64,000 nt of DNA from Hymenobacter metallicola (GCF_004745645.1 NZ_SRMB01000001.1:1488001-1552000); one strand, 5' to 3'. Counted from the first letter of the stretch, positions 14,936 to 23,485 are shown. Numbers and translations are program-made. Notes: generated by a model not told the origin, from the sequence alone.

Positions 14936-15844
14936 TCACTTGGTCAACGACTGAAACACCTGCTCCAAGGACTGTTCTTCCTGGCGCAGGCCGAGCAGTA
15001 TCCAATCCTGCTGGGCAGCCAAGCGGGAAATAGCCCCGCGCATATCGGCGCCACCGGCGGCCCGGATCCGGTAACGGTTGCCCGCCTCAGCATCCACGCC
15101 CAGAATGCCGGGCAACGCCCGCAGCGGGGCCACGTCGATGGGCTGCTCGAACTCGGCGCGGATGATGGTTTCGCCAGCGGCCTTGGCGCCCAGGTCCGCT
15201 ACGGGTGAGTCGGCCACGAGCTGCCCGCGGTTGATGATGACCACGCGGCTGCACAGGGCCGTGACTTCGGGCAGGATGTGGGTGCTGAAAATAACGGTCT
15301 TGTCCTGGCCCAGTTCCCGGATCAGGGTGCGGATTTCGCCAATCTGGTTGGGGTCGAGGCCGGTTGTGGGCTCGTCGAGGATCAGTACGCCGGGGTCGTG
15401 AATCAGGGCCTGGGCTAGACCCACGCGCTGCCGGTAGCCTTTCGACAAGGCCCCGATGAGCTTGTTCTGCTCCCGGCCCAGGCCCACGCGGTCTACCATC
15501 TGCTGCACCCGGGTGCGGCGCGGCTGCCCCTTGAGCCCGTGCACCGAGCCGATGAATTCGAGGTACTCGTGCACGTACATGTCCAGGTAGAGCGGGTTGT
15601 GCTCGGGCAAATAGCCCACCCGGCGGCGCACTTCCAGGGCGTCGGTCTGCACGTCGTAGCCTTCCAGCTTCACCGTGCCCTGGCTGGGCGGCAAGTAGCC
15701 CGTGGCAATCTTCATCGTGGTGGACTTGCCCGCCCCGTTGGGCCCCAAAAAGCCCAGGATTTCGCCCTTGCCCACGGAAAAGGAAATAGCATTCACCGCG
15801 GCCTGGGTCCCGAAGATTTTGCTGAGCTGTTGTACTTCAACCAT
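14936..15844 (-). CDS. gldA: Gliding-associated ABC transporter ATPase GldA
   Basis: 302 residues. ABC ATPase motifs are complete: Walker A GPNGAGKS near residue 34, signature LSKGYRQRVGLAQAL, Walker B GVLILDEPTTGLDP, and the switch His in STHILPE. The C-terminal 70 residues form the extension seen in GldA (ends QEEQSLEQVFQSLTK). It energises the GldFG complex. It is the first gene of the gldA-orf-gldF-gldG set; upstream is the third composite repeat element. Confidence 0.94.
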   Translation of the reverse strand: MVEVQQLSKIFGTQAAVNAISFSVGKGEILGFLGPNGAGKSTTMKIATGYLPPSQGTVKLEGYDVQTDALEVRRRVGYLPEHNPLYLDMYVHEYLEFIGSVHGLKGQPRRTRVQQMVDRVGLGREQNKLIGALSKGYRQRVGLAQALIHDPGVLILDEPTTGLDPNQIGEIRTLIRELGQDKTVIFSTHILPEVTALCSRVVIINRGQLVADSPVADLGAKAAGETIIRAEFEQPIDVAPLRALPGILGVDAEAGNRYRIRAAGGADMRGAISRLAAQQDWILLGLRQEEQSLEQVFQSLTK

Positions 15845-15855
15845 AGAATAAGCGT

Positions 15856-16003
15856 GTCATTGCGAGCAACGCGAAGCAATCCGTCCTCTGAAATGTGCTC
15901 AGCCTTCCACCTTGACAAGCTTTAACGGGTGAAGCTTTGTGGGTAAAGGCCGGGTCGTACTGCGCAGAGGACGGATTGCTTCGTCGTGCCTCCTCGCAAT
16001 GAC
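15856..16003 (-). repeat. Composite inverted-repeat element, copy 3 (inverted orientation)
   Basis: Outer arms GTCATTGCGAGC...CCGTCCTCTG and CAGAGGACGGATTGC...GCAATGAC, slightly imperfect. Read on the minus strand, the interior lines up with copies 1 and 2 (CGCAGTACGAC near one arm, GGAAGGCTGAGCACATTTC near the other). The core differs: AAGCTTTAACGGGTGAAGCTT, a short stem with no T run. It lies 3' of the minus-strand SDR gene, so orientation again follows the gene ending beside it. Confidence 0.8.
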
Positions 16004-16009
16004 AAGTGT

Positions 16010-16705
16010 TTATTTTTTCGGCTGCAAGGGCCGCATTTCAATGTCCACGAGGTGGAAGTTGAAGGGCGTTTCCAGAGCGTAGATGATGGTGTCGGCAATA
16101 TCCTGGGGCTGCATCATCGAGGCGTTGGCCTCGGTGCCGGGAATGTCGTCGAAGAAGTTGGTCTGCGTCGAGCCGGGGTAAAAACACGTGACCTTGATAC
16201 CATCGTTCCGCACCTCCTTATATAACGACTGCGAGAAGCCCCGCACGGCAAACTTGGTAGCGCAGTAGCCCGCCATTTTCTCAATGCCCGTAGTGCCGGC
16301 AATAGAGGAAATATTGATGATGTGGCCCAGCTGCTGCTGTTTCATCTGGGGCAGCACGGCCTTGGTGCAGTGAAACAGGCCGTGCACGTTGGTGTCGAAC
16401 ATCAGCTTCCAGTCGTCCGTCGAAAACCCGTCGACTTCGCCCGCTATGCCCAGGCCGGCATTGTTGACCAGCACGTGGATTTCTTCTCCCAGCTCCCGCC
16501 GGGTATTCACGTAGGCTTCCTGCACGGCCACTTCGTCGCGCACGTCGCACTCGAAAAATTGGAACCGCTCGTGCTGTAAGCCTTCGGGCGCGCTGCGGCC
16601 CCAACCAGCTACCAAGGCGCCTTTGGCCAGCAAGGCCTCGGCCGTAGCCCGGCCTATTCCTTTGCTGACGCCCGTCAGAATAGCTATCTTGCCTGTCAGG
16701 TCCAT
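16010..16705 (-). CDS. SDR family oxidoreductase
   Basis: 231 residues from the ATG at 16705; the longer frame reaches into the divergent gene. Classical short-chain dehydrogenase: NAD(P)-binding TGVSKGIG (11-18), NNAG (81-84), catalytic Ser in NISSIAG (132-137), Tyr147 and Lys151 in YCATK. Acidic or basic cues for NAD versus NADP are not decisive. The substrate is unknown. Only 9 bp separate its start codon from that of the divergent head-GIN-like gene, so their promoters must overlap each other's 5' ends. Confidence 0.9.
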   Translation of the reverse strand: MDLTGKIAILTGVSKGIGRATAEALLAKGALVAGWGRSAPEGLQHERFQFFECDVRDEVAVQEAYVNTRRELGEEIHVLVNNAGLGIAGEVDGFSTDDWKLMFDTNVHGLFHCTKAVLPQMKQQQLGHIINISSIAGTTGIEKMAGYCATKFAVRGFSQSLYKEVRNDGIKVTCFYPGSTQTNFFDDIPGTEANASMMQPQDIADTIIYALETPFNFHLVDIEMRPLQPKK

Positions 16706-16714
16706 AGAGTAAAG

Positions 16715-17497
16715 ATGTTTCGAACTGCCATTTGGCCGCAAGTTAAGCGCACCTCGCGGGTTTTTCGTGTTGGGGTCATACTAGCCGCTACCGCTACCCT
16801 GTTTGCCGGCTGCGGCGATGGGCACGAGTTGGACTGCCTGAAAAGCACCGGCAAGGTGGTAACCGAGCGGCGCGCCCTCGCGGAATTTCAGGTAATAATG
16901 GCCTACGATAACGTAGACGTAACGTTGGTGCAAGATGCGGAAACCTACGCCGAAGTGCGGGCGGGGAAGAATCTGCAGGAAGATATTGAGCTGACCGTAG
17001 AAAACGGCGCTCTGATTATTCATAACACCAGCCGCTGCAACTGGGTGCGCACCTACGATACGCCCCGGGAAGTAACCCTGCACCTGCCCCGCCTGCAAGA
17101 CCTGTTTTTGCGCGGCCAGGGCAATATCCGCACGGCCCGCACCTTCCGCGCCGACCGGTTTTTCTGTCACCTCGTGGGTGCCGGCAATATGGACCTCGAC
17201 ATCATCAGCCCCTACGTGAACCTGGACATGTACGAAATCGGTGACATCCACCTGCGCGGGCAGGTCGACGAATTCACGATGCTGGTGGGCGGCAGCGGCA
17301 GCCTCTACGCCAGCGGCCTGCAAGCGAAGGTCTGCAATTTCAAATTCAACCACGACAGCAACGGCAATGCGTACGTGCGGGCCGGTGAGTTTCTGGGCGG
17401 CACCAACGCGGGCACCGGCACGCTTTTTTACCAAGGCAACCCGCCCCGAACCGACCTAAAAGTTAGCGGTAAGGGCAAAATCGTACAGCAACCGTAG
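16715..17497 (+). CDS. Lipoprotein with DUF2807 (head-GIN) domain
   Basis: 260 residues. A signal sequence with lipobox LFAGC at about residues 29-33 predicts a lipoprotein. The rest is a single DUF2807-type beta-solenoid: FQVIMAYDNVDVTLVQDAETYAEVRAGKN, then repeating beta rungs (GNIRTARTFRADRFFCHLVGAGNMDLDI, GSGSLYASGLQAKVCNF) and the closing DLKVSGKGKI. These are abundant surface or periplasmic proteins of unknown function in Bacteroidota. The next gene follows after 9 bp and is probably co-transcribed. Confidence 0.85.
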   Translation: MFRTAIWPQVKRTSRVFRVGVILAATATLFAGCGDGHELDCLKSTGKVVTERRALAEFQVIMAYDNVDVTLVQDAETYAEVRAGKNLQEDIELTVENGALIIHNTSRCNWVRTYDTPREVTLHLPRLQDLFLRGQGNIRTARTFRADRFFCHLVGAGNMDLDIISPYVNLDMYEIGDIHLRGQVDEFTMLVGGSGSLYASGLQAKVCNFKFNHDSNGNAYVRAGEFLGGTNAGTGTLFYQGNPPRTDLKVSGKGKIVQQP

Positions 17498-17506
17498 TTT
17501 CTACCG

Positions 17507-17959
17507 ATGGATGAGTTCAGGTCGCCGGCCGTACTGGCCGCGCAGTTCGTCCCCCTGGTGCTGCTGGCCGTGGTGGTCTGGTACGGTACGCTGCGGCGGC
17601 ACCTGGGCTTCTTTGCGCTGGTCCTGGCAGCAGTGGCCGGGTTAGTGCTGGGTCTGCTGTTCAAAATCATGCATTGGGCAGGCACCTCGGCCGTACTAAT
17701 CGGCAGCAGCGCGGTACTGGTAGCCGGCTATGCTAGTTGGTTTGCGCGCAAACCCGCTAAAATCCGCCTCGATGGTATCAAGCTGGCCTTTATCATTTGC
17801 CTCTCTGCCTGGGGCATTGCGCAAGGACTATACGCCCGCCCGGCCCTGCCCTGGATCAGCAGTGCCCTGACCGTAACCTTCTGGGCGCTGCTACTCGACT
17901 TTGGCTACGTCACGTTTATTCGCCGCCGGGAAAATGTGCAAACGCCGCCCGAGCTATAA
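17507..17959 (+). CDS. Four-helix membrane protein with a GldL-like motif
   Basis: 150 residues with about four transmembrane segments (LVLLAVVVWYGTL, FFALVLAAVAGLVLGLLF, TSAVLIGSSAVLVAGYASW, and LAFIICLSAWGIAQGLY leading into a last one). The sequence FKIMHWAG after the second helix matches a motif seen in GldL and other Bacteroidota inner-membrane proteins, but the protein lacks GldL's long cytoplasmic part. Function unknown. It lies 9 bp downstream of the DUF2807 lipoprotein gene and overlaps the end of the convergent SDR gene by 6 bp. Confidence 0.7.
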   Translation: MDEFRSPAVLAAQFVPLVLLAVVVWYGTLRRHLGFFALVLAAVAGLVLGLLFKIMHWAGTSAVLIGSSAVLVAGYASWFARKPAKIRLDGIKLAFIICLSAWGIAQGLYARPALPWISSALTVTFWALLLDFGYVTFIRRRENVQTPPEL

Positions 17960-18667
17960 ATCACCCAGCTGCGGGCGAATCAAGAGCTCTTCAATCACAG
18001 CCTGGGGCGAGAGAGAATAGGCGCCGAACACGGCCTCCGCCACATCTTCGGCCCGAATAAACCGCTCGGCGGGCAAATCAACGCCCTCCCAGCTGGCCGT
18101 CAGCGTGGCCCCGGGTAGAATAGCCGTTACGCGCAGGTTGTGTTCCTTCAGCTCCTCGCGCAGGCCTTTGGTCAGGCCCAGCAGGGCAAACTTAGCAATG
18201 CTGTAGGAGCCTCCGTTGGGGTAGGCCATGATGCTGGCCGTAGAGCACATGTTGAAAATATGGCCCTGGCGGCGCGCTATCATCCCCGGCAGCAGGGCCC
18301 GGGTCACGTCGTAGGCGCTGTAGAGGTTCACGTCTATCATCTGGCGCAGCTGGGAGCCGTCGGCCGGTTCATCCTGCAGACGGCCCGGAATAAAGGCCCC
18401 CGTATTATTGACCAGCACCTCGATGGCCACGCCCAGGCCCAGCACAAATTCGGTGAAGCGCCGGGTCTGCTCGGCCTGGCTCAGGTCGGCGGCAACGGTG
18501 TGGAGCACGGCGCCGGGAACATCCTGCTGCACAGCGGTTGTAAGAGCTGTCAGGTCCTGAACGGAACGGGCGCAGGTGATGACGCCAAAGCCGGCCCGGA
18601 CGAAGCGCAGCACGATGGCCCGGCCAATTCCTTTCGTACCACCCGTGACAACGATATATTTTTGCAT
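17954..18667 (-). CDS. SDR family oxidoreductase
   Basis: 237 residues, classical SDR: VTGGTKGIG at 7-15, VNNTG in the NNAG position, catalytic Ser in NMCSTASI and the YSIAK Tyr/Lys pair. The C-terminus (AEAVFGAYSLSPQAVIEELLIRPQLGDL) is typical of the 3-ketoacyl-reductase-like or sepiapterin-reductase-like subgroup. Substrate unknown. The start codon is 116 bp from the divergent mlaE-like gene. Confidence 0.9.
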   Translation of the reverse strand: MQKYIVVTGGTKGIGRAIVLRFVRAGFGVITCARSVQDLTALTTAVQQDVPGAVLHTVAADLSQAEQTRRFTEFVLGLGVAIEVLVNNTGAFIPGRLQDEPADGSQLRQMIDVNLYSAYDVTRALLPGMIARRQGHIFNMCSTASIMAYPNGGSYSIAKFALLGLTKGLREELKEHNLRVTAILPGATLTASWEGVDLPAERFIRAEDVAEAVFGAYSLSPQAVIEELLIRPQLGDL

Positions 18668-18783
18668 TCCTTTGATTAGCGTTTCGGTTTTTACGTATGG
18701 GAGGCAGGCCCCGAGCTGAGCTATTAGCCCCTTCTCCTGCCCTCCGCAAGTTTGAGCTTTTCTTCCTTCCCTCCTCTTTTTTT

Positions 18784-19515
18784 ATGGTCAAAACCTTCGG
18801 TGAATTTCTAATCTTCATGCAAAGCATGCTGGTTCGGAAGGAGCGTTTGGCGGTGCTCTGGCAGCGCACCCTCGACGAAGCCATCCTCATCGGCATCGAC
18901 TCGGTCTTTATCGTTTCCATCGTCAGTGCCTTTATCGGGGCCGTTACCTGCGTCCAGATTGCCTATAACCTGGTCAACCCGCTCATTCCCAAGTCAACCA
19001 TCGGCTTTATGGTGCGCGAAATGACCATTCTGGAACTGGCCCCTACCATTACCAGCATCGTGCTGGCCGGCAAAGTCGGTTCCAGCATTGCCGGCGGCCT
19101 GGGCACCATGCGCATCACCGAACAGGTTGATGCCTTGGAAGTAATGGGAATTAACTCGGCTTCTTACCTGGTACTGCCCAAGATTGTGGCGGCCATGCTC
19201 ATGTTTCCGCTGCTGGTTATTTTGGCCATGGTCCTCTCGATTACGGGCGGCTACCTGGCCGGTACCTTATCGGGCGCTATGTCGGCTCAGGAGTACGTAG
19301 AGGGTATCCGCAGCGACTTTGTGCCTTACAATATTTTGTTTGCCCTGATTAAATCAGTGGTTTTTGCCTTTCTGGTATCGGCAATTTCCTCGTACAAGGG
19401 CTATTACACCCGGGGCGGGGCCCTCGAAGTGGGAGCCGCCAGTACGGGAGCTGTTACCAACTCCATTATTGCCATCCTGCTAGCCGACTACGTGCTGGCA
19501 GCTGTTCTTTTATAA
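18784..19515 (+). CDS. mlaE: MlaE-family lipid ABC transporter permease
   Basis: 243 residues from the ATG at 18784, which matches the family start better than the open frame from 18697. MlaE/DUF140 permease: five or six membrane segments with the signature ELAPTITSIVLAGKVGSSIAGGLGTMRITEQVDALEVMGIN and a C-terminal half with SSYKGYYTRGGALEVGAASTGAV. In the Mla/Mce systems it moves phospholipids between the membranes with an MlaF ATPase and an MCE protein. The ATPase is next (118 bp downstream); no MCE-domain gene is in this window, so the substrate-binding part must be elsewhere. Confidence 0.92.
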   Translation: MVKTFGEFLIFMQSMLVRKERLAVLWQRTLDEAILIGIDSVFIVSIVSAFIGAVTCVQIAYNLVNPLIPKSTIGFMVREMTILELAPTITSIVLAGKVGSSIAGGLGTMRITEQVDALEVMGINSASYLVLPKIVAAMLMFPLLVILAMVLSITGGYLAGTLSGAMSAQEYVEGIRSDFVPYNILFALIKSVVFAFLVSAISSYKGYYTRGGALEVGAASTGAVTNSIIAILLADYVLAAVLL

Positions 19516-19633
19516 TGTGCGGCCCATTACTGTGCTAATGTGCTGAAGATAACGCCTTCGGACGGCAAACTACTGCGTTGGCCTCTTAGCGTATTTCCAC
19601 GCCAGCACATTACTAATTAGCTTGTTACCCTCC

Positions 19634-20443
19634 ATGATAGAAGTTCACAACGTTCAAAAGTCTTTCAACGGCAACCCCGTGCTGAAAGGCATTACCTGCA
19701 CCTTCGAAACGGGCAAGTGCAACCTGTTGCTCGGCGGCTCGGGCACGGGCAAAAGCGTGCTGCTGCAGTGCATCGTGGGCTTGATGAAGCCCGACTTGGG
19801 GAGCATTACCTTCGACGGGCTGGTATTCACCAATAACAAAGTGGACATCAAGCAGGAAATCCGCCGCAAAATCGGAATGCTGTTCCAAGGCTCGGCGTTG
19901 TTCGACTCCATGACGGTGTTCGAAAACACGGAGTTTCCGCTCAAGATGCTCACCCCAGAAATGAGCAAGGAAGAGCGGCGCGACCGGGTCGAGTTCTGCC
20001 TCAAGCGCGTGGGACTGGAAAATGCGGGCACCAAAATGCCCTCCGAAATATCGGGCGGCATGAAAAAACGCGTGGGTATTGCCCGCGCCATTGCCCCCAA
20101 CTGCACCTACCTGTTCTGCGACGAACCCAACTCCGGCCTCGACCCGGCTACCAGCATCAAGATCGACGAGCTGATCTACGAAATCACCCACGAGTATAAA
20201 ATCACCACCGTGGTTATCACCCACGACATGAACTCCGTGGTTGAAATCGGGGACCACATCATCTACCTGCACAAAGGCCAGAAGCTCTGGGACGGCAACA
20301 AAGACGAGATTCTGAATACAACCGTGCCGGAGCTTAAAGAGTTTATCTTCAGCAGCAGCTTAGTGCGCGCCGCCAAGAAAGTAGACGAGGAAACCGAAGG
20401 GGGCCTGGCAGCTGCCACCTCCGACGAGGCTATCAACATCTAG
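19634..20443 (+). CDS. mlaF: MlaF-family ABC transporter ATP-binding protein
   Basis: 269 residues from the ATG at 19634. Walker A GGSGTGKS, Q-loop FQGSALFDSMTVFEN, signature ISGGMKKRVGIARAI, Walker B YLFCDEPNSGLDP and H-loop ITHDMNSV are all intact. GSALFDSMTV and the PNSGLDP variation are typical of MlaF-like ATPases. The C-terminal extension (LVRAAKKVDEETEGGLAAA) is charged. It works with the preceding MlaE permease and is followed by a strong terminator. Confidence 0.93.
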   Translation: MIEVHNVQKSFNGNPVLKGITCTFETGKCNLLLGGSGTGKSVLLQCIVGLMKPDLGSITFDGLVFTNNKVDIKQEIRRKIGMLFQGSALFDSMTVFENTEFPLKMLTPEMSKEERRDRVEFCLKRVGLENAGTKMPSEISGGMKKRVGIARAIAPNCTYLFCDEPNSGLDPATSIKIDELIYEITHEYKITTVVITHDMNSVVEIGDHIIYLHKGQKLWDGNKDEILNTTVPELKEFIFSSSLVRAAKKVDEETEGGLAAATSDEAINI

Positions 20444-20462
20444 CCAACGCTTCTAAATGCGC

Positions 20463-20497
20463 AAAGGCCGGCTCACTTCCGTGAGCCGGCCTTTTTT
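20463..20497 (+). terminator. Intrinsic terminator of mlaEF
   Basis: AAAGGCCGGCTCAC (20463-20476) pairs with GTGAGCCGGCCTTT around a TTCC loop, with a T6 tract. The flanking A run also suits the convergent minus-strand gene. Confidence 0.85.
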
Positions 20498-20515
20498 ACG
20501 CCCCGATTGCAAGAA

Positions 20516-21067
20516 TTAAAAGCCTTCCCGACGGCGCAACTCCGTGATGTGGGTCAAATGGTGCTGGCCGTGCCAGGCGTACATGGCCAAGGCCTGATCC
20601 AGGGTGAAGCTGCGCTTCGACCCGGGATGGTAGAACGTGCGCTGCCATTGGGCATCCGTAAGCTGGCGTAGCAGAATTGTCCAGCGGATGTGCAAAGCCT
20701 CCAGCAGGGCCAGCGACACCGCAACGGGGGTGGCTTTCACGTCGGGCAGCTCAGCCCAGGCTTCTTCGTCGTAGGGGCTGATGGTGGGGTTTTCATCAGT
20801 CAGCGCCAGCCGCATTCGCGAGTAAGAATTCAAATGCGAATCGGGTAAGTGGTGAATTACCTGGCGCACGGTCCATCCTCCGGGGCGGTAGGGCGTGTCC
20901 AACTGCGCAGGGATCAGCCCCGTTACAGCTGCCCGCAACTGGTCGGGTAGTACCGCAATGTTGGCTATCAGCCCCAACCGCTTGCCCGAGTTCAGTGGTT
21001 GCTCCGGCAGCACGGCGGGGCCAATGGGGTAGCGGAGGTCGGGGGCAGATGTAGCTTGAGCTTGCAT
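20516..21067 (-). CDS. DinB/YfiT-like putative metal-dependent hydrolase
   Basis: 183 residues from the ATG at 21067. DinB-superfamily four-helix bundle of the YfiT/BstA type: LRYPIGPAVLP near the N-terminus, then PGGWTVRQVIHHLPDSHLNSYSR with one metal-binding His, and WHGQHHLTHITELRRREGF at the end with the remaining His ligands. Some relatives are bacillithiol S-transferases; others are simply annotated as metal-dependent hydrolases. Single gene, convergent with mlaEF. Confidence 0.85.
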   Translation of the reverse strand: MQAQATSAPDLRYPIGPAVLPEQPLNSGKRLGLIANIAVLPDQLRAAVTGLIPAQLDTPYRPGGWTVRQVIHHLPDSHLNSYSRMRLALTDENPTISPYDEEAWAELPDVKATPVAVSLALLEALHIRWTILLRQLTDAQWQRTFYHPGSKRSFTLDQALAMYAWHGQHHLTHITELRRREGF

Positions 21068-21149
21068 AGAGGAATGATTGGTTGAGGCCGGCAAGGTACT
21101 AAAAGCCGGGGCTCAACCACCATCCTTACACCCTGTTCTCAACCCTACC

Positions 21150-21341
21150 TCACCCCCTTAATCTATCGAAAGGCAGCGGCCGCTGAGGTCCTGGTCCGTG
21201 CGGGCGTACGGGCAAATAGTCCTGATTTTGCTCGCCAGGCAGCGGGTTATTTTCAATCGAGAAGTTATTATACTTCGTCCGTTCCCCAGCGTTGGCATCC
21301 AGGTGGGACCCGGTCGGCCGGGCAGTGTTTTGGGCTTTCAT
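21150..21341 (-). CDS. Doubtful small ORF
   Basis: 63 codons from the ATG at 21341. Pro/Asn/Gln-rich product containing FSIENNPLPGEQNQDYLPV and ending PFDRLRG. No signal peptide, domain or promoter is seen. The ending looks like translated repeat sequence. Listed because nothing else occupies the gap; it may not be a gene. Confidence 0.25.
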   Translation of the reverse strand: MKAQNTARPTGSHLDANAGERTKYNNFSIENNPLPGEQNQDYLPVRPHGPGPQRPLPFDRLRG

Positions 21342-21630
21342 AAGACAGTTCAATTAAGGTGGAAAGGAATAAGGCCCGATCAGCTTGGGTGGAAGATCTG
21401 GTAGAATATTCAAACGCATCCGCCTCAACCTCGGACAAAAAAACCGTCTCTGAATAGCTAAAATGCGTATTTACTGGAATGGTTCTGCTACAATTACGCA
21501 ACCGTCGCGGTGAAAACGGATGTGAGCAGGCCGTTCATAAACGGCTCGGCAAAAAACACGGACTAGGATCAGGTAGCTTGTCTTGGGCTCTTTCCGCCAA
21601 GCAGCTTGTCTGGACATCTTACACAACAAA

Positions 21631-21661
21631 AACGGCTTCCCTTACGCAGAGAAGCCGTTTG
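21631..21661 (-). terminator. Intrinsic terminator of the nuclease-family gene
   Basis: AAACGGCTTC (21631-21640) pairs with GAAGCCGTTT; on the minus strand it is followed by a T5 run. It lies 19 bp after the stop codon. Confidence 0.75.
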
Positions 21662-21679
21662 TTAGGGCAGTAAGCCGCT

Positions 21680-22300
21680 TTATCCGTTGCGCTTATTCAA
21701 CTCGTCCCGGATTTTGGCTGCTTTCTCGTAGTCTTCATTCAGCAGGGCTTGGCTCAGCATCTTGCCCAGCTCCTCCAACGAAACCTGTCCGCTGGGGTCG
21801 CGGGGGGTAGGCTCAGGCTTCGTTCCGCCGGTATCATCATCCTCGTCCTCGTCATCCTCGTCGGCGTCATCATCGGCGTTTTCATCCAAATCACTGAGGA
21901 TGATACCGGCCTCGCTCAGCACGCTTTCTACGGTGAAAATTGGAACGCCAAAGCGCAGACCAATGGCAATGGCGTCGCTGGGGCGGGCATCCAGTTCAAA
22001 CGTCGTGGCCCCGTCGGTACACACGATTTTGGAGTAGAACACGCCTTCCTTCAGATCGGAAATCAATACTTCCAGTACGGCCACGTGCACATGTTCGGCA
22101 AACGACTTGAATAAGTCGTGGGTGAGCGGCCGGTTCGGATTGATTTTCTCAATCTGAATGGCAATGCTCTGGGCTTCAAACATGCCGATGATAATGGGCA
22201 AACGACGATTACCAGTCTTTTCGCCCAGAATCAGAGCAAAAGAGCCGGACTGTGACTGGCTGGACGAGAGGCCCAGAATTTCGAGCTGTATTTTTTTCAA
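21680..22300 (-). CDS. Bifunctional nuclease family protein with UVR motif
   Basis: 206 residues. Residues 1-135 match the bifunctional nuclease (DUF151) domain: MKKIQLEILGLSSSQSQSGSFALILGE, LPIIIGMFEAQSIAI, and ARPSDAIAIGLRFGVPIFT. An acidic low-complexity linker (Asp/Glu run at about 143-157) follows. The C-terminal 35 residues are a UvrB/UvrC-type UVR motif (ALLNEDYEKAAKIRDELNKR). The domain combination is usual in Bacteroidota. The enzymatic activity of the bacterial family is poorly established. The minus-strand neighbours etfA/etfB are upstream, separated by an inverted repeat. Confidence 0.9.
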   Translation of the reverse strand: MKKIQLEILGLSSSQSQSGSFALILGEKTGNRRLPIIIGMFEAQSIAIQIEKINPNRPLTHDLFKSFAEHVHVAVLEVLISDLKEGVFYSKIVCTDGATTFELDARPSDAIAIGLRFGVPIFTVESVLSEAGIILSDLDENADDDADEDDEDEDDDTGGTKPEPTPRDPSGQVSLEELGKMLSQALLNEDYEKAAKIRDELNKRNG

Positions 22301-22313
22301 GGTATTTAGGAGC

Positions 22314-22403
22314 TTAGGGTCTTGGGAGCTTGGGGTCTTGGACGCATCAGGGCGGCAAAGCTAGGCTTTCCCGTTTCTGAAACCCAAGACCCCAAGACCC
22401 TAA
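22314..22403. repeat. Inverted repeat built from GGTCTTGGG words
   Basis: The left arm (about 22314-22341) reads TTAGGGTCTTGGG, then AGCTTGGGGTCTTGG. The right arm (22381-22403) is AACCCAAGACCCCAAGACCC plus TAA. Internally repetitive arms flank about 40 bp of unrelated sequence. It includes the etfA stop codon. Confidence 0.7.
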
Positions 22404-23377
22404 TTCAATTCCTTAACGGCCTGGGTGAGCTTGGGCAGAATTTCGAACACGTCGCCTACGATGCCATAATCAGCAGCCTTGAAGAACGGCGCTTCCGGAT
22501 CTTTGTTGATTACGACAATAACTTTCGACGAGTTCACCCCCGCCAAGTGCTGAATAGCGCCCGAAATACCGCAGGCAATATACAGGTTTGGCGATACGGT
22601 GATGCCGGTTTGCCCCACGTGTTCGTGGTGCGGGCGCCAGTCGACGTCCGACACGGGCTTGGAGCAGGCCGTAGCCGCACCCAGCGCCTTGGCCAAGTCC
22701 TCAATTAGGTGCCAGTTCTCCGGGCCTTTCATGCCGCGGCCACCCGATACGACGCGGTCGGCTTCGGGCAGCAGTACGCCGCCAGCCTGATCCTGCATCA
22801 CCACCTGCTTGGGCGCATCAGCAAAGTCAGCATCCGAGAGGCTGGCCGAGAACGACTCTACCGTAGCGGTTTTGCCAGCCTCGTGCAGGGCTTCAATCGA
22901 GTTTTTCTTGACGGCCAGAATCTTCCGGTCGCCGGTCAGCACCACGTCGGCAAAGGCTTTGCCCGAGAAGGCGCCGCGCTTCACCGTGAAGCTGCCACCT
23001 TCATTCTTGGGCAGCTCCACCACGTTGGTCGCCAGGCTGGCCTTGAGGCGCACCGACAGGCGCGAGCCCACGGCGGCGCCGATGTTGGAGTTAGCCAGCA
23101 CGATTACCTGAGCACCTTCCTTCTCGGCGGCGGCGGCAATCAGCTTGGTATACGCGCCGTTGACGAAGTCCTTCAGGCGGGGCTCGGCGTCGTAGAGCAC
23201 CTTGCTGATACCCTGCTCGCCGAGCTGGGCCAAGTTGGCTTCGGTAGCCTCACCTACGGCTACGGCTGTGGCCGTGGTGCCGAGCATCTGGGCTACCTGG
23301 CTCCCGTAGGAAGCCACTTCCAACGACGATTTTTTCACCTCGCCGCCATCACATTCAACTACTACTAGAACGGACAT
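22400..23377 (-). CDS. etfA: Electron transfer flavoprotein subunit alpha
   Basis: 325 residues. N-terminal ETF domain starting MSVLVVVECDGGEVKKSSLE. The C-terminal FAD-binding domain contains KPVSDVDWRPHHEHVGQTG, VSPNLYIACGISGAIQHLAG and INKDPEAPFFKAADYGIVGD, which contact FAD. With EtfB it accepts electrons from acyl-CoA and related dehydrogenases and passes them to ETF-quinone oxidoreductase. etfB is upstream on the same strand, separated by a 106-bp inverted-repeat stretch. Confidence 0.96.
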   Translation of the reverse strand: MSVLVVVECDGGEVKKSSLEVASYGSQVAQMLGTTATAVAVGEATEANLAQLGEQGISKVLYDAEPRLKDFVNGAYTKLIAAAAEKEGAQVIVLANSNIGAAVGSRLSVRLKASLATNVVELPKNEGGSFTVKRGAFSGKAFADVVLTGDRKILAVKKNSIEALHEAGKTATVESFSASLSDADFADAPKQVVMQDQAGGVLLPEADRVVSGGRGMKGPENWHLIEDLAKALGAATACSKPVSDVDWRPHHEHVGQTGITVSPNLYIACGISGAIQHLAGVNSSKVIVVINKDPEAPFFKAADYGIVGDVFEILPKLTQAVKELN

Positions 23378-23379
23378 TT

Positions 23380-23485
23380 CTTTGGTTTTTTGAGTTTGGT
23401 TTTTGGTTTTTTGGTGTTCAACGAGCTGGTTTCTTGCTAATTCGGCTTAAGCCAAAAACAAAAAACCAACAACCAAAAACCAATT
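23380..23485. repeat. Inverted repeat built from GGTTTTTTG words
   Basis: The left arm is TTTGGTTTTTTGAGTTTGG and continues with TTTTTGGTTTTTTGG. The right arm is CCAAAAACAAAAAACC followed by AACAACCAAAAACCA. It separates etfB from etfA and touches the etfB stop codon. Same design as 22314-22403 with a different word. Confidence 0.7.

Larger units (their letters stand above)
21068..21679. other. 612-bp region with little content
   Basis: Between the YfiT-like gene and the nuclease-family gene. It holds one weak small ORF (21150-21341) and the nuclease gene's terminator near its right end. Some short words (for example CGCCTCAACCTCGGACAAA) look like decayed dispersed repeat. No RNA gene was recognised. 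Confidence 0.5.

Noticed and set aside
1290..16003. Repeated palindromes considered as a CRISPR array
   Set aside because: Copies are kilobases apart, are about 150 bp long and have conserved interiors; no regular spacing or cas genes.
19516..19633. Possible MCE-domain gene for the mlaEF pair
   Set aside because: The gap between the permease and ATPase is 118 bp with no coding content, and no MCE protein is found next to either gene.
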